Shown here one piece after another: positions 15,023 through 24,692 of a stretch of DNA of 30,354 nucleotides. Source of the stretch: an uncultured Prevotellaceae bacterium (GTDB taxonomy: Bacteria; Bacteroidota; Bacteroidia; Bacteroidales; Bacteroidaceae). Made by a program: the position numbers and the translations under genes. How positions within the stretch are numbered: position 1 is the first letter of the stretch; each line of letters starts with the position of its first letter. The stretch is taken from assembly GCA_946407325.1 (NCBI GenBank), contig CAMJNN010000008.1, positions 1 through 30,354 of the forward strand, read 5' to 3'. The notes under the pieces are model-generated. The model was not told where the DNA came from and made no database searches. It saw only the letters and a list, made by a program, of their open reading frames with translations.

Positions 15023-15034
15023 AAATCACAGAAT

Positions 15035-16378
15035 TTAATAAGCTGCAATGCCAGCGCTACGACCCTTGATACGACCAGACTTGAGCAAACCATCATAGTG
15101 CCTCATCAGCAAATGGCTCTCAACCTGCTGCAACGTGTCAAGTACCACACCCACGGTAATCAGCAATGATGTACCACCGAAGAAGTGAGCGAACTCATTC
15201 TGCACGCCAAACAGACCAGCGAAAGCAGGCATGATAGCGATGAAAGTCAGGAAGAGAGCACCTGGCAAGGTGATGCGTGACATAATATCATCGATATAGT
15301 CAGCTGTCTTCTTGCCTGGCTTAACACCAGGGATGAAACCATTGTTTCTCTTCATATCCTCTGCCATCTGAGTCGGGTTGATCGTAATAGCAGTATAGAA
15401 ATACGTAAACAGAATGTTCAAGACGGCAAAGATAAAGTTGTACCAGAAGCTGGTAGAGTCAGTAAGTGAGCGCAGGAAACTGCTTGAATTGTTCAGGTCG
15501 GTGAAACCAATCAATGAAATTGGAATGAACATAATGGCCTGAGCAAAGATGATAGGCATCACATTGGCAGCATTCACCTTCAAAGGGATATACTGGCGTG
15601 CGCCACCCACCTGCTTGTTACCAACAACTTTCTTAGCATACTGTACAGGAACTTTTCTTACACCCTGAACCAGAAGAATTGCCAAGGCTGTCACTATCAG
15701 CAAAATGACAATCTCAATCAAGAACATAACCAAACCACCGGTCTTGTCAGTAATACGAGATACAACTTCCTGGAAGAAAGCCTGAGGCAGACGGGCAATG
15801 ATACCAATCAAGATAATGAACGATACGCCATTGCCAACACCCTTGTCAGTGATTCTTTCACCCAGCCAGAGGATGAACATACTACCGGCAGCCAAGATGA
15901 TGGTGGAGGTAAACATAAACAGAGTCCAATCTAATGAAGCATTTAAGGATGGACCAGCCTGATATTTCAGGTTGAGCAGGTAAGAAGGACCCTGAATCAG
16001 CAGGATAAAGATAGTAAGGTATCTTGTGTACTGATTCATCTTTCTTCTACCACTCTCACCCTCACGCTGCAGCTTCTGGAAATAAGGAACTGCGATACCC
16101 AGCAACTGGATTACGATAGAGGCTGAGATGTAGGGCATAATTCCCAATGCGAAAATTGACGCATTAGAAAATGCTCCACCAGAAAACATGTTTAACAAGG
16201 CTAACAGGCCCTCACTTGTTTGTTCACGCAATTGTGTAAGCATTGAGGGGTTGATGCCCGGCAATACTACATAAGAACCAAAACGGTATATTGCTACAAA
16301 CAATACGGTGATGAGGATCCTTTGTCTCAGATCCTCGATCTTCCATATATTCTTTAATGTTTCAATAGCTTTTCTCAT
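15035..16378 (-). CDS. secY: Sec translocon subunit SecY
   Basis: 447 aa with ten hydrophobic segments. The start MRKAIETLKNIWKIEDLRQR leads into TM1; PGINPSMLTQL and LLALLNMFSGGAFSNASIFA (plug region) follow; the cytoplasmic loop QGVRKVPVQYAKKVVGNKQ and the C-terminal loop NNGFIPGVKPGKKTADYI are the family marks for SecA and ribosome contact. Forms the inner-membrane protein-conducting channel with SecE/SecG. It lies 4 nt after rplO in the spc block. Confidence 0.98.
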   Translation of the reverse strand: MRKAIETLKNIWKIEDLRQRILITVLFVAIYRFGSYVVLPGINPSMLTQLREQTSEGLLALLNMFSGGAFSNASIFALGIMPYISASIVIQLLGIAVPYFQKLQREGESGRRKMNQYTRYLTIFILLIQGPSYLLNLKYQAGPSLNASLDWTLFMFTSTIILAAGSMFILWLGERITDKGVGNGVSFIILIGIIARLPQAFFQEVVSRITDKTGGLVMFLIEIVILLIVTALAILLVQGVRKVPVQYAKKVVGNKQVGGARQYIPLKVNAANVMPIIFAQAIMFIPISLIGFTDLNNSSSFLRSLTDSTSFWYNFIFAVLNILFTYFYTAITINPTQMAEDMKRNNGFIPGVKPGKKTADYIDDIMSRITLPGALFLTFIAIMPAFAGLFGVQNEFAHFFGGTSLLITVGVVLDTLQQVESHLLMRHYDGLLKSGRIKGRSAGIAAY

Positions 16379-16382
16379 CGAA

Positions 16383-16829
16383 TCAGAGTTTTACTACCTT
16401 ACCACCTGCAGCTTCGATAGCAGCTTCAGCAGACTTTGAGAAAGCATGTGCTGCTACTTCAACCTTTGCGGTCAAGGTTCCTTTACCTAATACTTTTACC
16501 AACTGCTTTGAAGAAACAAATCCTGCATTCACCAATTCATTGATATCAACAGTCTGCAAATTCTTCGTTTCAGCAAGCGCTTGAATTGTATCCAGGTTGA
16601 TAGCTTTATATTCTACACGGTTAATGTTCTTAAAGCCAAACTTAGGAACTCGGCGCTGAAGAGGCATCTGACCACCTTCAAAACCGATTTTCTTCTTATA
16701 GCCTGATCTTGACTTAGCACCCTTGGTTCCTCTTGTTGAAGTACCGCCTAAACCAGATCCTGGGCCACGACCGATTCTCTTTCTTGAAGGAGTAGATCCT
16801 GCAGCAGGTTTCAAATTACTTAAATCCAT
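16383..16829 (-). CDS. rplO: Ribosomal protein uL15
   Basis: 148 aa. MDLSNLKPAAGSTPSRKRIG followed by the Gly-rich RGPGSGLGGTSTRGTKGAKS and the FEGGQMPLQRRVPKFGF motif identify uL15; the C-terminal domain holds LVKVLGKGTLTAKVEVAAHA. Late-assembly large-subunit protein. It follows rpmD by 30 nt and precedes secY by 4 nt, the standard spc arrangement. Confidence 0.98.
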   Translation of the reverse strand: MDLSNLKPAAGSTPSRKRIGRGPGSGLGGTSTRGTKGAKSRSGYKKKIGFEGGQMPLQRRVPKFGFKNINRVEYKAINLDTIQALAETKNLQTVDINELVNAGFVSSKQLVKVLGKGTLTAKVEVAAHAFSKSAEAAIEAAGGKVVKL

Positions 16830-16859
16830 ATTGTAATTCTTTTTATATTCTACAACTAA

Positions 16860-17036
16860 TTACTTAACGATGGTAACCAAGTGCTTAACTTTCTCTACCA
16901 TACCACGGATAGAAGGGTTATCTTCGTGCTCAACAGTATGATTCAGCTTACGCAGGCCCAGAGAATCAAGGATTCTTTTCTGGTTCTTAGGAGCACCAAT
17001 TCTACTCTTAATCTGTTTAATCTTAATTGTTGACAT
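16860..17036 (-). CDS. rpmD: Ribosomal protein uL30
   Basis: 58 codons, ATG at 17036 to TAA at 16860–16862: MSTIKIKQIKSRIGAPKNQK then RILDSLGLRKLNHTVEHEDN, PSIRGMVEKVKHLVTIVK. This is full-length uL30 with the IGAPKNQKRILDSLGLRK signature. It sits between rpsE and rplO as in other spc operons. An AGGAGG sequence lies 5 nt before the ATG, overlapping the rpsE stop, which is unusual for this phylum. Confidence 0.97.
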   Translation of the reverse strand: MSTIKIKQIKSRIGAPKNQKRILDSLGLRKLNHTVEHEDNPSIRGMVEKVKHLVTIVK

Positions 17037-17041
17037 GTTAT

Positions 17042-17047
17042 CCTCCT
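17042..17047 (-). promoter_or_regulatory. Shine–Dalgarno site of rpmD
   Basis: AGGAGG on the minus strand, 5 nt from the rpmD ATG, overlapping the first base of the rpsE stop codon. Nearly all other genes of this operon lack such a site. Confidence 0.75.
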
Positions 17048-17562
17048 TATCCTTTAAATACTTTTTCCATACTTACGCCTCTATTCTGAGCAACCATGTA
17101 AGCATCACGCATTTCACTCAGTGCCTTGATTGTTGCCTTTACCAAGTTGTGAGGGTTAGAAGAACCCTTTGACTTAGCCAGCACGTCAGTAATGCCCACG
17201 CTCTCCAAAACGGCGCGCATTGCACCACCAGCCACAACACCAGTACCCTGAGAAGCAGGCTTGATGAATACCTCAGCACCACCAAACTTTGCTGTTTGCT
17301 CATGAGGAACTGTTCCTTTATATACTGGAACCTTTACCAAGTTCTTCTTTGCAGACTCAACACCCTTAGCAATTGCAGTGGTAACTTCGCTGGCCTTACC
17401 TAAGCCGTAGCCAATAACGCCATCTTCATTACCAACCACCACAATGGCAGCGAAAGTGAAGGTTCTACCACCCTTGGTTACCTTGGTTACACGATTAATA
17501 GCAACCAATCTGTCTTTCAGCTCTGTATCGCTAGAAACTTTTACTCTATTTAATTCTGCCAT
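17047..17562 (-). CDS. rpsE: Ribosomal protein uS5
   Basis: 171 aa. The dsRBD-like N-terminal domain has [20 protein letters not shown] and [20 protein letters not shown]; the C-terminal domain has [20 protein letters not shown] and [20 protein letters not shown]. Small-subunit protein at the mRNA entry channel, involved in accuracy. Its Gly-rich loop and residues used by spectinomycin-resistance mutants look wild type. It follows rplR by 5 nt. Confidence 0.98.
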   Translation of the reverse strand: MAELNRVKVSSDTELKDRLVAINRVTKVTKGGRTFTFAAIVVVGNEDGVIGYGLGKASEVTTAIAKGVESAKKNLVKVPVYKGTVPHEQTAKFGGAEVFIKPASQGTGVVAGGAMRAVLESVGITDVLAKSKGSSNPHNLVKATIKALSEMRDAYMVAQNRGVSMEKVFKG

Positions 17563-17567
17563 AATGA

Positions 17568-17912
17568 TTAAAATTTAAGTCCACCGTTACGTGCGGCATC
17601 AGCCACTTCTTTAACTCTACCATGATATAAGTAACCATTACGGTCGAAAACAACTGTCGTAATGCCAGCTTCCTGAGCTTTCTTGGCAATCAGATCACCA
17701 ACCTTAGCTGCCTGCTCTTTCTTTGGCATCTTCTCAGTCATACCAAGAGATGAAGCTGCTGCCAGTGTATTGCCAGTCAGATCGTCGATCAACTGTACAT
17801 AGATCTGCTTATTGCTTCTGAATACGGACATACGTGGTCTTTCAGCTGTGCCAGAGACCTTATTACGTACTCTATATTTAATCTTAATTCGTCTTTCTAT
17901 CTTTGCTGTCAT
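17568..17912 (-). CDS. rplR: Ribosomal protein uL18
   Basis: 114 aa. [40 protein letters not shown] and the C-terminal [20 protein letters not shown] with ARNGGLKF are diagnostic. Binds 5S rRNA together with uL5. Order rplF–rplR–rpsE is conserved; the gap to rpsE is 5 nt. Confidence 0.98.
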   Translation of the reverse strand: MTAKIERRIKIKYRVRNKVSGTAERPRMSVFRSNKQIYVQLIDDLTGNTLAAASSLGMTEKMPKKEQAAKVGDLIAKKAQEAGITTVVFDRNGYLYHGRVKEVADAARNGGLKF

Positions 17913-17931
17913 GATATATACAATTTAAATG

Positions 17932-18501
17932 TTACTTCGCGCCAGCAGCCTTACCAGACTTCCTGCGAATAATTTCACCAACAAACTTAACGCCTTTTCC
18001 TTTGTAAGGTTCAGGCTTACGGAAAGAACGAATCTTAGCGCAAATCTGACCAAGGAGCTGCTTATCGCATGACTCTAACAAAATCAGAGGATTCTTGTTT
18101 CTTTCAGACTTTGTTTCCACCTTCACCTCAGGAGGTAACTGGATGAAAATATTGTGAGTATAGCCTAAAGCCAACTCAATGATGTTGCCCTGATTAGAAA
18201 CACGGTAACCAACACCTACCAGTTCAAGTTCTTTCTTATATCCCTCAGATACACCAATCACCATATTGTTAACCAACGCACGATACAGTCCATGGAATGC
18301 ATGGCGCTGCTTTGGATCGTCCTGCATGGTCTCTTCATTCTCAACGAATGAAATATGGCCATCTTCGATAGTAACCTTGATAGCAGGATTAACATACTGG
18401 CTCAATTCGCCCTTAGGACCCTTTACGGTCACTACATCATCCTTGAAGTTTACAGTAACTCCGGCAGGAATGCTAATGGGTAATTTTCCTATTCTTGACA
18501 T
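17932..18501 (-). CDS. rplF: Ribosomal protein uL6
   Basis: 189 aa starting MSRIGKLPISIPAGVTVNFK at 18501. An in-frame extension 10 codons upstream exists but lies over the rpsH end and the Shine–Dalgarno site, so the shorter start is clearly right: AGGAGG lies 7 nt before it. The two uL6 repeats are visible, with VKGPKGELSQYVNPAIKVTI and the C-terminal PEPYKGKGVKFVGEIIRRKS. Large-subunit protein at the GTPase-associated region and sarcin–ricin loop. Confidence 0.98.
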   Translation of the reverse strand: MSRIGKLPISIPAGVTVNFKDDVVTVKGPKGELSQYVNPAIKVTIEDGHISFVENEETMQDDPKQRHAFHGLYRALVNNMVIGVSEGYKKELELVGVGYRVSNQGNIIELALGYTHNIFIQLPPEVKVETKSERNKNPLILLESCDKQLLGQICAKIRSFRKPEPYKGKGVKFVGEIIRRKSGKAAGAK

Positions 18502-18508
18502 GCTAAAT

Positions 18509-18514
18509 CCTCCT
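18509..18514 (-). promoter_or_regulatory. Shine–Dalgarno site of rplF
   Basis: AGGAGG on the minus strand, 7 nt before the rplF ATG and just after the rpsH stop. It decides the rplF start against an in-frame upstream alternative. Confidence 0.8.
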
Positions 18515-18515
18515 A

Positions 18516-18911
18516 TTAATAAACATAACACAATACTTCGCCGCCAATCTTCAGCTCGGCAGCTTCTTTGTCTGTCATCACACCCTTAGATGTTGAAAGA
18601 ATAGCAATACCCAAGCCATTGATAACTCTTGGCATCTCCTTGTAACCAGTGTACTTACGCAAACCAGGAGAAGACACGCGAACGAGCTTCTTGATTGCGT
18701 TCACCTTATTCACTGGGTCATACTTCAGCGCCACCTTGATGGTGCCCTGAGGACCATCTTCTACAAACTTATAATTAAGAATGTAGCCCTTGTCAAAAAG
18801 AATCTTAGTGATTTCTTTTTTCAAATTTGAGGCAGGAACCTCTACTACTCTGTGCTTAGCCTGAATAGCGTTTCTCAACCTCGTTAAATAATCTGCTATT
18901 GGATCAGTCAT
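18516..18911 (-). CDS. rpsH: Ribosomal protein uS8
   Basis: 131 aa. MTDPIADYLTRLRNAIQAKH is the canonical start and PRVINGLGIAILSTSKGVMT with DKEAAELKIGGEVLCYVY the canonical C-terminus. Central-domain 16S-binding protein; in E. coli it represses the spc operon by binding its mRNA. A small hairpin (TCAGG/CCTGA, 18932–18946) lies in the 54-nt gap before this gene, one of the longest gaps in the operon; any regulatory link is speculative. Confidence 0.98.
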   Translation of the reverse strand: MTDPIADYLTRLRNAIQAKHRVVEVPASNLKKEITKILFDKGYILNYKFVEDGPQGTIKVALKYDPVNKVNAIKKLVRVSSPGLRKYTGYKEMPRVINGLGIAILSTSKGVMTDKEAAELKIGGEVLCYVY

Positions 18912-18965
18912 ATAATAAATAATTAAATTAATCAGGACTACCCTGACAATATTTAAACATTACAT

Positions 18966-19265
18966 TTACCAGCTTGCCTTGTGTACGCCAGGAATCAAAC
19001 CATTAGAAGCCATCTCACGGAATGCAATTCTGGAAATGCCAAACTGACGGAGGTAGCCTTTTGGACGACCACTCATCTTGCAACGGTTGTGCAAACGGAT
19101 TGGATTGGCATTCTTTGGGATAGCCTGCAGTTTCTGAGCTGCTTCGTAAGCATCAGCTGGCTCGCCTTTTCTAACGATCTCTTTCAGAGCTGCTCTCTTA
19201 CTGGCATATTTTGCTACAAGTTTCGCACGTTTAACCTCACGTGCCTTCATTGATTCTTTTGCCAT
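18966..19265 (-). CDS. rpsN: Ribosomal protein uS14, zinc-free long form
   Basis: 99 aa: [20 protein letters not shown] at the start, [20 protein letters not shown] and [20 protein letters not shown] at the end. The length and the lack of the CxxC…CxxC zinc motif make it the long, C− form. Small-subunit head protein. It lies 6 nt after rplE. Confidence 0.98.
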   Translation of the reverse strand: MAKESMKAREVKRAKLVAKYASKRAALKEIVRKGEPADAYEAAQKLQAIPKNANPIRLHNRCKMSGRPKGYLRQFGISRIAFREMASNGLIPGVHKASW

Positions 19266-19271
19266 AATATA

Positions 19272-19829
19272 TCAATCTTTATTAGCGTTCTTAAAAGGTA
19301 AACCAAATTCCTTCAGCAAAGCATATCCTTCTTCATCGGTATTAGCTGAAGTAACGAACGTGATGTTCATACCCTTGATAGACTGCACGCTATCGATATT
19401 GATTTCAGGGAAGATAATCTGCTCCTGAATACCCAGTGAATAGTTCCCACGGCCATCCAGTTTGCTTTCGATACCCTTGAAGTCACGAATACGTGGCAGC
19501 GCCACACGGATCAGCTTCTCCAAGAACTCATACATACGCTCACGACGCAATGTTACCATCACACCGATAGGCATCTTCTTACGCAACTTGAAGTTTGCGA
19601 TATCCTTCTTAGAGAGAGTAGCAACAGCCTTCTGACCAGTAATGGCAGTCAGCTCGTTGATAGCATCATCAATAATCTTCTTGTCAGCTACAGCACCACC
19701 TAAACCCTGGTTTACTACAATCTTCTTCAATACAGGGATCTGCATGGTAGAAGTGTACTGGAACTTAGCTTTCAAAGCAGGAGCGATACGCTCAGCATAT
19801 TCTTTCTTTAAACTTGCAGTATTACTCAT
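19272..19829 (-). CDS. rplE: Ribosomal protein uL5
   Basis: 185 aa starting at the ATG at 19829, whose A is shared with the TGA stop of rplX (TGATG, one-base overlap); a GTG one codon upstream is less likely. Core motifs: [60 protein letters not shown] and the C-terminal [20 protein letters not shown]. Binds 5S rRNA and contacts P-site tRNA. Confidence 0.98.
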   Translation of the reverse strand: MSNTASLKKEYAERIAPALKAKFQYTSTMQIPVLKKIVVNQGLGGAVADKKIIDDAINELTAITGQKAVATLSKKDIANFKLRKKMPIGVMVTLRRERMYEFLEKLIRVALPRIRDFKGIESKLDGRGNYSLGIQEQIIFPEINIDSVQSIKGMNITFVTSANTDEEGYALLKEFGLPFKNANKD

Positions 19830-20149
19830 CACTTAATCTCCTCTCCTGATTTTTTAGCGTAACGAACTAATTTACCATTATCGCCCAATCTTCTACCAAT
19901 ACGAGTAGGCTTGCCTGTCTTAGGATCCAGAGGATTCAAATTTGAAATATGAATAGGAGCCTCTTTCTTTACAAAACCACCCTGAGGGTTCTTTGCATTA
20001 GGCTTGGTGCTCTTCTGAACCATGTTGACACCTTCAACAATGGCACGGTTCTCTTTAACAAGAACCTTCAACACACGACCAGTCTTGCCTTTATCTTCGC
20101 CGGCATTTACATATACCTGATCGTTCTTTTTAATATGCAATTTACTCAT
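19829..20149 (-). CDS. rplX: Ribosomal protein uL24
   Basis: 106 aa with a KOW motif at the N-terminus ([20 protein letters not shown]) and [14 protein letters not shown], the family signature. A primary assembly initiator of the large subunit. It follows rplN by 20 nt and is translationally coupled to rplE through a one-base overlap. Confidence 0.98.
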   Translation of the reverse strand: MSKLHIKKNDQVYVNAGEDKGKTGRVLKVLVKENRAIVEGVNMVQKSTKPNAKNPQGGFVKKEAPIHISNLNPLDPKTGKPTRIGRRLGDNGKLVRYAKKSGEEIK

Positions 20150-20169
20150 TAGTTTAAAACTTTAAAAAA

Positions 20170-20535
20170 TTAAAGTACTTCAGGAGCTAGTGAGACTACT
20201 TTCATGTTAGTAGCACGAAGCTCGCGGGCAACAGGGCCGAAGATACGGCTACCGCGAAGTTCGCCTGCATTATTCAACAACACACAAGCATTATCATCGA
20301 AGCGAATGTAAGAACCATCAGCACGACGGATTTCTTTCTTCGTACGAACAATCAAAGCTTTTGACACTGCACCTTTTTTAATATCACTTGAAGGGATAAC
20401 ATTCTGAACGGCAACAACGATAACGTCGCCAACAGAAGCATAACGACGTCCGGTACTACCCAGGACACGGATGCACAGAGCCTCACGTGCTCCACTGTTA
20501 TCGCATACAGTAAGTTTGGTCTCTACTTGTATCAT
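20170..20535 (-). CDS. rplN: Ribosomal protein uL14
   Basis: 121 aa: [60 protein letters not shown] and [20 protein letters not shown]. Full-length uL14, an interface protein that contacts 16S helix 14. It begins 2 nt after rpsQ. Confidence 0.98.
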   Translation of the reverse strand: MIQVETKLTVCDNSGAREALCIRVLGSTGRRYASVGDVIVVAVQNVIPSSDIKKGAVSKALIVRTKKEIRRADGSYIRFDDNACVLLNNAGELRGSRIFGPVARELRATNMKVVSLAPEVL

Positions 20536-20537
20536 AA

Positions 20538-20795
20538 TTACTTAGCTCTTTCAGTTATTTCTACTAATCTCCATCTCTTCAGCTTGCTCAGCGGACGAGT
20601 TTCCATGATACGTACAGTATCACCGATATTGCACTCATTCTTTTCATCATGAGCGTAGTACTTCTTCGTCTTGCTGACGAACTTGCCATACAAGGGGTGC
20701 TTCACTTTAAACTTAGAAGCTACAGTGATAGTCTTATCCATCTTATTGCTCAGGACAACCCCTGTTCTCACTTTTCTTAAATTTCTTGCTTCCAT
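20538..20795 (-). CDS. rpsQ: Ribosomal protein uS17
   Basis: 85 aa from [20 protein letters not shown] at 20795. In-frame starts 9–12 nt upstream (ATG, TTG) exist, but the MEARNLRK start matches the family. OB-fold motifs: [20 protein letters not shown] and the end [20 protein letters not shown]. Early-binding 16S protein of the 5' domain. It follows rpmC by 12 nt. Confidence 0.96.
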   Translation of the reverse strand: MEARNLRKVRTGVVLSNKMDKTITVASKFKVKHPLYGKFVSKTKKYYAHDEKNECNIGDTVRIMETRPLSKLKRWRLVEITERAK

Positions 20796-20807
20796 CAAGG
20801 CCATCAA

Positions 20808-21002
20808 TTAATTGTTAAGTTCTCTTTCACGCAGGATTGTCAACATGCGTGCAATAGTCTTGCGTAATTTCTTGATCTGAGAAGGGTCTTCCAGAGGAGA
20901 GATTGCATGATTCAACATCATCTGGTGCAACCTAACTTTTTCAGTCTCTACTCTTTCCTTCAGGTCAGCGGTAGTTAATTCTCTAATTTCTGCTATCTTC
21001 AT
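20808..21002 (-). CDS. rpmC: Ribosomal protein uL29
   Basis: 64 aa, two antiparallel helices: MKIAEIRELTTADLKERVET and HAISPLEDPSQIKKLRKTIA then RMLTILRERELNN. Sits by the exit tunnel, where it helps dock trigger factor and SRP. It follows rplP by 5 nt. Confidence 0.97.
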   Translation of the reverse strand: MKIAEIRELTTADLKERVETEKVRLHQMMLNHAISPLEDPSQIKKLRKTIARMLTILRERELNN

Positions 21003-21007
21003 ATCTT

Positions 21008-21445
21008 TTACGCATTTTGATTCTGATAATCGTAATCACGCCTTACAACAAACTTTGTTGTGATAGGCAGTTTCTGAGCAGCCAAGCGCAAAGCTTCCTT
21101 TGCAATATCAAAAGGAACGCCCTCGGCTTCAATAATGATTCTACCAGGAGTAACAGGTGCAACCCATCCTGCTGGATCACCCTTACCTTTACCCATACGC
21201 ACATCAGCAGGCTTACGAGTGATAGGTTTATCCGGGAAGATACGAATCCAGATCTGACCCTGACGTTGCATATATCTTGTTACTGCAATACGAGCAGCTT
21301 CAATCTGCTGAGCGGTAATCCACTTACGCTCCAGTGCTTTAATACCGAAAGAACCGAATGCCAATGTTGTGCCTCTGTGAGCATCGCCCTTGCGGCCACG
21401 ACCATCTTGCGGTCTTCTGTATTTAACTCTTTTTGGTTGTAACAT
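21008..21445 (-). CDS. rplP: Ribosomal protein uL16
   Basis: 145 aa: [40 protein letters not shown] and [20 protein letters not shown] are diagnostic. Late-assembly protein that positions A-site tRNA. It follows rpsC by 15 nt. Confidence 0.98.
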   Translation of the reverse strand: MLQPKRVKYRRPQDGRGRKGDAHRGTTLAFGSFGIKALERKWITAQQIEAARIAVTRYMQRQGQIWIRIFPDKPITRKPADVRMGKGKGDPAGWVAPVTPGRIIIEAEGVPFDIAKEALRLAAQKLPITTKFVVRRDYDYQNQNA

Positions 21446-21460
21446 AATTACTAAAATTAA

Positions 21461-22186
21461 TTAGCGGTTATTCTTTTTTCTCTTAAAGTTTCTTCCGCCG
21501 TTGCCATTGTTGCCACGAACGGAATCCTTTGGCTGTGTGAAGTTAGGTGCCAAGTCACGCTTGCCGTAAACCTCACCTCTGCAAATCCACACTTTCACAC
21601 CCTGAATACCAACCTTAGTCAGCGCCTCTGCCAAGCAGTAGTCAATGTCTGCACGGAAGGTATGCAATGGAGTTCTTCCCTCCTTATACATTTCAGAGCG
21701 TGCCATTTCAGCGCCATTCAAACGACCTGAGATTTGAATCTTGATACCTTCAGCACCCATGCGCATTGTATTGGCGATAGCCATCTTGATGGCACGACGG
21801 TAAGCGATCTTACCTTCCACCTGACGAGCTACATTGTTAGCTACAATAACAGCATCCAACTCTGGACGACGTACCTCAAAGATATTGATCTGGATCTCTT
21901 TGTCAGTGATCTTCTTCAACTCCTCTTTCAACTTATCAACTTCCTGACCACCCTTACCAATGATAATACCTGGACGTGAAGTGCATACTGTAATTGTAAC
22001 AAGTTTCAACGTACGTTCAATAACGATGCGTGAAACGCTTGCCTTAGCCAGACGAGCATTCAGATACTTACGAATCTTGCTGTCTTCCAACAAACGGTCA
22101 CCATAGTTCTTGCCACCGTACCAATTAGAATCCCATCCACGGATGATTCCTAAACGATTACTTATCGGATTAACTTTCTGTCCCAT
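21461..22186 (-). CDS. rpsC: Ribosomal protein uS3
   Basis: 241 aa: [20 protein letters not shown] start, type-II KH domain with [20 protein letters not shown], and a C-terminal domain with [20 protein letters not shown] and [11 protein letters not shown]. The final ~25 residues ([20 protein letters not shown]) are an Asn/Gly/Lys-rich tail, as in many Bacteroidetes. Forms part of the mRNA entry helicase with uS4 and uS5. It follows rplV by 5 nt. Confidence 0.98.
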   Translation of the reverse strand: MGQKVNPISNRLGIIRGWDSNWYGGKNYGDRLLEDSKIRKYLNARLAKASVSRIVIERTLKLVTITVCTSRPGIIIGKGGQEVDKLKEELKKITDKEIQINIFEVRRPELDAVIVANNVARQVEGKIAYRRAIKMAIANTMRMGAEGIKIQISGRLNGAEMARSEMYKEGRTPLHTFRADIDYCLAEALTKVGIQGVKVWICRGEVYGKRDLAPNFTQPKDSVRGNNGNGGRNFKRKKNNR

Positions 22187-22191
22187 AAACC

Positions 22192-22602
22192 TTAATTTTG
22201 ATCATCGTTATTAACCTTAGAACCAACAAACAGCGTTACATGATTTGAACGCTTGCGGATTCTATATCCTCTACCCTGTGGTGCTGGTCTCATACGTTTG
22301 AGAGTCATACCACCGTCAACAAAAATCTTGGTCACGAACAGTTCTCCGCTTTCAGCTTTGCGCTCGTTCTTCTGCTCCCAGTTTGCAATAGCAGAACGCA
22401 GCAGTTTCTCAACTTTAGCTGCGGGCTCCTTAGAAGAGAACTTCAGTACGCCAAGCGCTCTGTTCACCTCCATACCACGAATCATGTCTGCCACCAGGCG
22501 CATCTTACGTGGGGAAGTAGGAACATTGTTCAGCTTAGCAAAATACATAGTCTTAAGGGCTTCTTTTCTCTTTTCAGCCGATATTTTCTTTCTTGCTCCC
22601 AT
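22192..22602 (-). CDS. rplV: Ribosomal protein uL22
   Basis: 136 aa: [20 protein letters not shown], the start of the core, [20 protein letters not shown] and the β-hairpin [20 protein letters not shown] that lines the exit tunnel. The hairpin shows no deletion or duplication of the macrolide-resistance kind. It follows rpsS by 36 nt. Confidence 0.98.
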   Translation of the reverse strand: MGARKKISAEKRKEALKTMYFAKLNNVPTSPRKMRLVADMIRGMEVNRALGVLKFSSKEPAAKVEKLLRSAIANWEQKNERKAESGELFVTKIFVDGGMTLKRMRPAPQGRGYRIRKRSNHVTLFVGSKVNNDDQN

Positions 22603-22638
22603 TATTTAATAATACTTTTTATCTATTTTTACCTGTCT

Positions 22639-22905
22639 TTATTTCCTGTTACCAGAGTGACCCTTGAAGGTACGTGTTGGAGAGAATTCACCCAACTTGT
22701 GACCTACCATATTCTCGGTAATGTAAACAGGAATGAATTTATTTCCGTTATGCACCGCGATGGTATGACCAACAAAATCAGGAGAGATCATTGATGCACG
22801 AGCCCATGTCTTGACAACATCCTTCTTGCCACTCTCATTCATGGCGAGGACTTTCTGCTCAAGCTTCACGTTGATATACGGACCTTTTTTTAATGAACGA
22901 CTCAT
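22639..22905 (-). CDS. rpsS: Ribosomal protein uS19
   Basis: 88 aa: [40 protein letters not shown] and [20 protein letters not shown], all diagnostic. Small-subunit head protein. It follows rplB by 21 nt. Confidence 0.98.
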   Translation of the reverse strand: MSRSLKKGPYINVKLEQKVLAMNESGKKDVVKTWARASMISPDFVGHTIAVHNGNKFIPVYITENMVGHKLGEFSPTRTFKGHSGNRK

Positions 22906-22926
22906 AATATATTCGATTTATTCAGA

Positions 22927-23751
22927 TTACTTCTTTCTTCTCTCAATAATATACTTAGAAGACTGCTTCTTCGGAGCACGAGTCTTGAGACCCTTAGAGT
23001 ACAAGCCCTTGCGTGATCTTGGGTGACCACCAGAAGCACGACCTTCGCCACCACCCATTGGGTGATCAACTGGGTTCATAACAACACCACGGTTGTGAGG
23101 ACGACGTCCTAACCAGCGAGAGCGACCAGCCTTACCAGAGCTCTCCAGACCATGATCTGAATTACCAACACTACCAATTGTAGCTTTACATGCGCTCAAG
23201 ATCTTGCGCAATTCACCTGAAGGCAATTTGATTACACAGTAGTCACCCTCACGAGAGGTCAACTGTGCGAAATTACCAGCAGAACGAACAAGCGCTGCAC
23301 CCTGACCTGGACGCAACTCGATATTATGAATCACTGTACCTACAGGTATATTCTGCAGAGGGAGAGCGTTACCTACTTCAGGAGCCACATCTGGACCTGA
23401 CAACAAGGTAGCACCTACCTGCAAACCATCAGGAGCAATAATATAGCGTTTTTCACCATCTGCATAGAACAGCAGTGCGATACGAGCTGAACGGTTAGGA
23501 TCGTACTCGATAGTCTTTACAACTGCTGGAATGCCGTCTTTATTACGCTTGAAGTCAACATTACGGATCACCTTGGTATGACCACCACCAATATAACGCA
23601 TGGTCATCTTACCAGTATTGTTGCGACCGCCTGACTTCTTAACACCAAACACAAGAGATTTCTCTGGTACACGTGCAGTAATTTCTTCGAAAGTACCAAT
23701 AATTTTATGTCTTTGACCCGGTGTTGTGGGTTTAAATTTACGTACTGCCAT
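22927..23751 (-). CDS. rplB: Ribosomal protein uL2
   Basis: 274 aa, normal length: [40 protein letters not shown], the loop [20 protein letters not shown] and the conserved C-terminal [20 protein letters not shown] holding the His near the peptidyl-transferase centre. Large-subunit core protein. It follows rplW by 5 nt. Confidence 0.98.
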   Translation of the reverse strand: MAVRKFKPTTPGQRHKIIGTFEEITARVPEKSLVFGVKKSGGRNNTGKMTMRYIGGGHTKVIRNVDFKRNKDGIPAVVKTIEYDPNRSARIALLFYADGEKRYIIAPDGLQVGATLLSGPDVAPEVGNALPLQNIPVGTVIHNIELRPGQGAALVRSAGNFAQLTSREGDYCVIKLPSGELRKILSACKATIGSVGNSDHGLESSGKAGRSRWLGRRPHNRGVVMNPVDHPMGGGEGRASGGHPRSRKGLYSKGLKTRAPKKQSSKYIIERRKK

Positions 23752-23756
23752 CTTAA

Positions 23757-24050
23757 TTAAATATTGCTATAAAAATCTATAGTATCACCGTCTTTCAGGG
23801 TTACTATTGCCTTCTTGAAAGCATTCGTGCGACCCTTCAAAAGACCACTGCGGGTATAGCGGCTCTTGCTCTTACCCTGATATTTCATTGTGTTCACATC
23901 AACAACCTTCACGTTGTAGAGTGCCTCAACTTCATGCTTAATCTCCAATTTATTAGCATCAGGACGAACGATGAAACCGAAACGATTAGGCATCTTCTCG
24001 GTCATCGCTGTCATCTTCTCTGTTACCAATGGTTTAATAATAACTGCCAT
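23757..24050 (-). CDS. rplW: Ribosomal protein uL23
   Basis: 97 aa: [40 protein letters not shown] and [20 protein letters not shown]. It forms the exit-site docking point for trigger factor and SRP. The gene starts 3 nt after rplD, and an AGGAGG lies 8 nt before the ATG, inside the last codons of rplD. Confidence 0.98.
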   Translation of the reverse strand: MAVIIKPLVTEKMTAMTEKMPNRFGFIVRPDANKLEIKHEVEALYNVKVVDVNTMKYQGKSKSRYTRSGLLKGRTNAFKKAIVTLKDGDTIDFYSNI

Positions 24051-24053
24051 TCT

Positions 24054-24692
24054 TTACGCCTCCTTTTTATCTAACAGATCGTCGATTGCTGAAAGTGCTT
24101 TTTCAGTAAACATAACTACTCCAGCGTCCAATACACGGTAGGTATTTACGCCAGAAACAGTCTGTACCTTGGCACGCTGCAAGTTACGAGCCGACAAATA
24201 TACGTTTTTATTAGCTTCGGGTAAAACTAACAGTAGCTTTTTGTCAGAAACTTTAAGATTATTTAACAAAGCTACGAATTCCTTAGTCTTAGGTGCTTCA
24301 AAAGAGAAGTCCTCAACTACCATAACGCCACCATTCTGAGCCTTATAAGAGAGGGCTGACTTACGAGCCAATTGCTTAACTTTCTTATTCAACTTGAAAG
24401 AGTAATCTCTTGGTTTTGGGCCGAACACACGACCACCACCAACCAATACTGGTGAGTTGATATCACCGTGGCGAGCACCGCCACCACCTTTCTGACGGCC
24501 TAATTTACGAGTAGAGCCACTGATGTCGCTTCTTTCCTTAGACTTAGCAGTACCCTGGCGTTGGTTAGCCAAAAACTGCTTCACGTCCAGATAGATTGCA
24601 TGGTCATTGGGCTCGATTCCAAAGATAGATTCGTTTAACGTAATCTTTCTTCCGGTGTCTTCACCTTTAATATTGTAAACGCTAACTTCCAT
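24054..24692 (-). CDS. rplD: Ribosomal protein uL4
   Basis: 212 aa: [20 protein letters not shown], the tunnel loop [40 protein letters not shown] and the C-terminal Rossmann-like half. In E. coli uL4 autoregulates the S10 operon. Its ATG shares a base with the rplC stop (TAATG). Its last codons (AAA AAG GAG GCG) provide the Shine–Dalgarno of rplW. Confidence 0.98.
   Translation of the reverse strand: MEVSVYNIKGEDTGRKITLNESIFGIEPNDHAIYLDVKQFLANQRQGTAKSKERSDISGSTRKLGRQKGGGGARHGDINSPVLVGGGRVFGPKPRDYSFKLNKKVKQLARKSALSYKAQNGGVMVVEDFSFEAPKTKEFVALLNNLKVSDKKLLLVLPEANKNVYLSARNLQRAKVQTVSGVNTYRVLDAGVVMFTEKALSAIDDLLDKKEA
24059..24064 (-). promoter_or_regulatory. Shine–Dalgarno site of rplW
   Basis: AGGAGG on the minus strand, 8 nt before the rplW ATG and within the last sense codons of rplD. 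It could partly be a by-product of coding KKEA, but the spacing is ideal. Confidence 0.55.
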
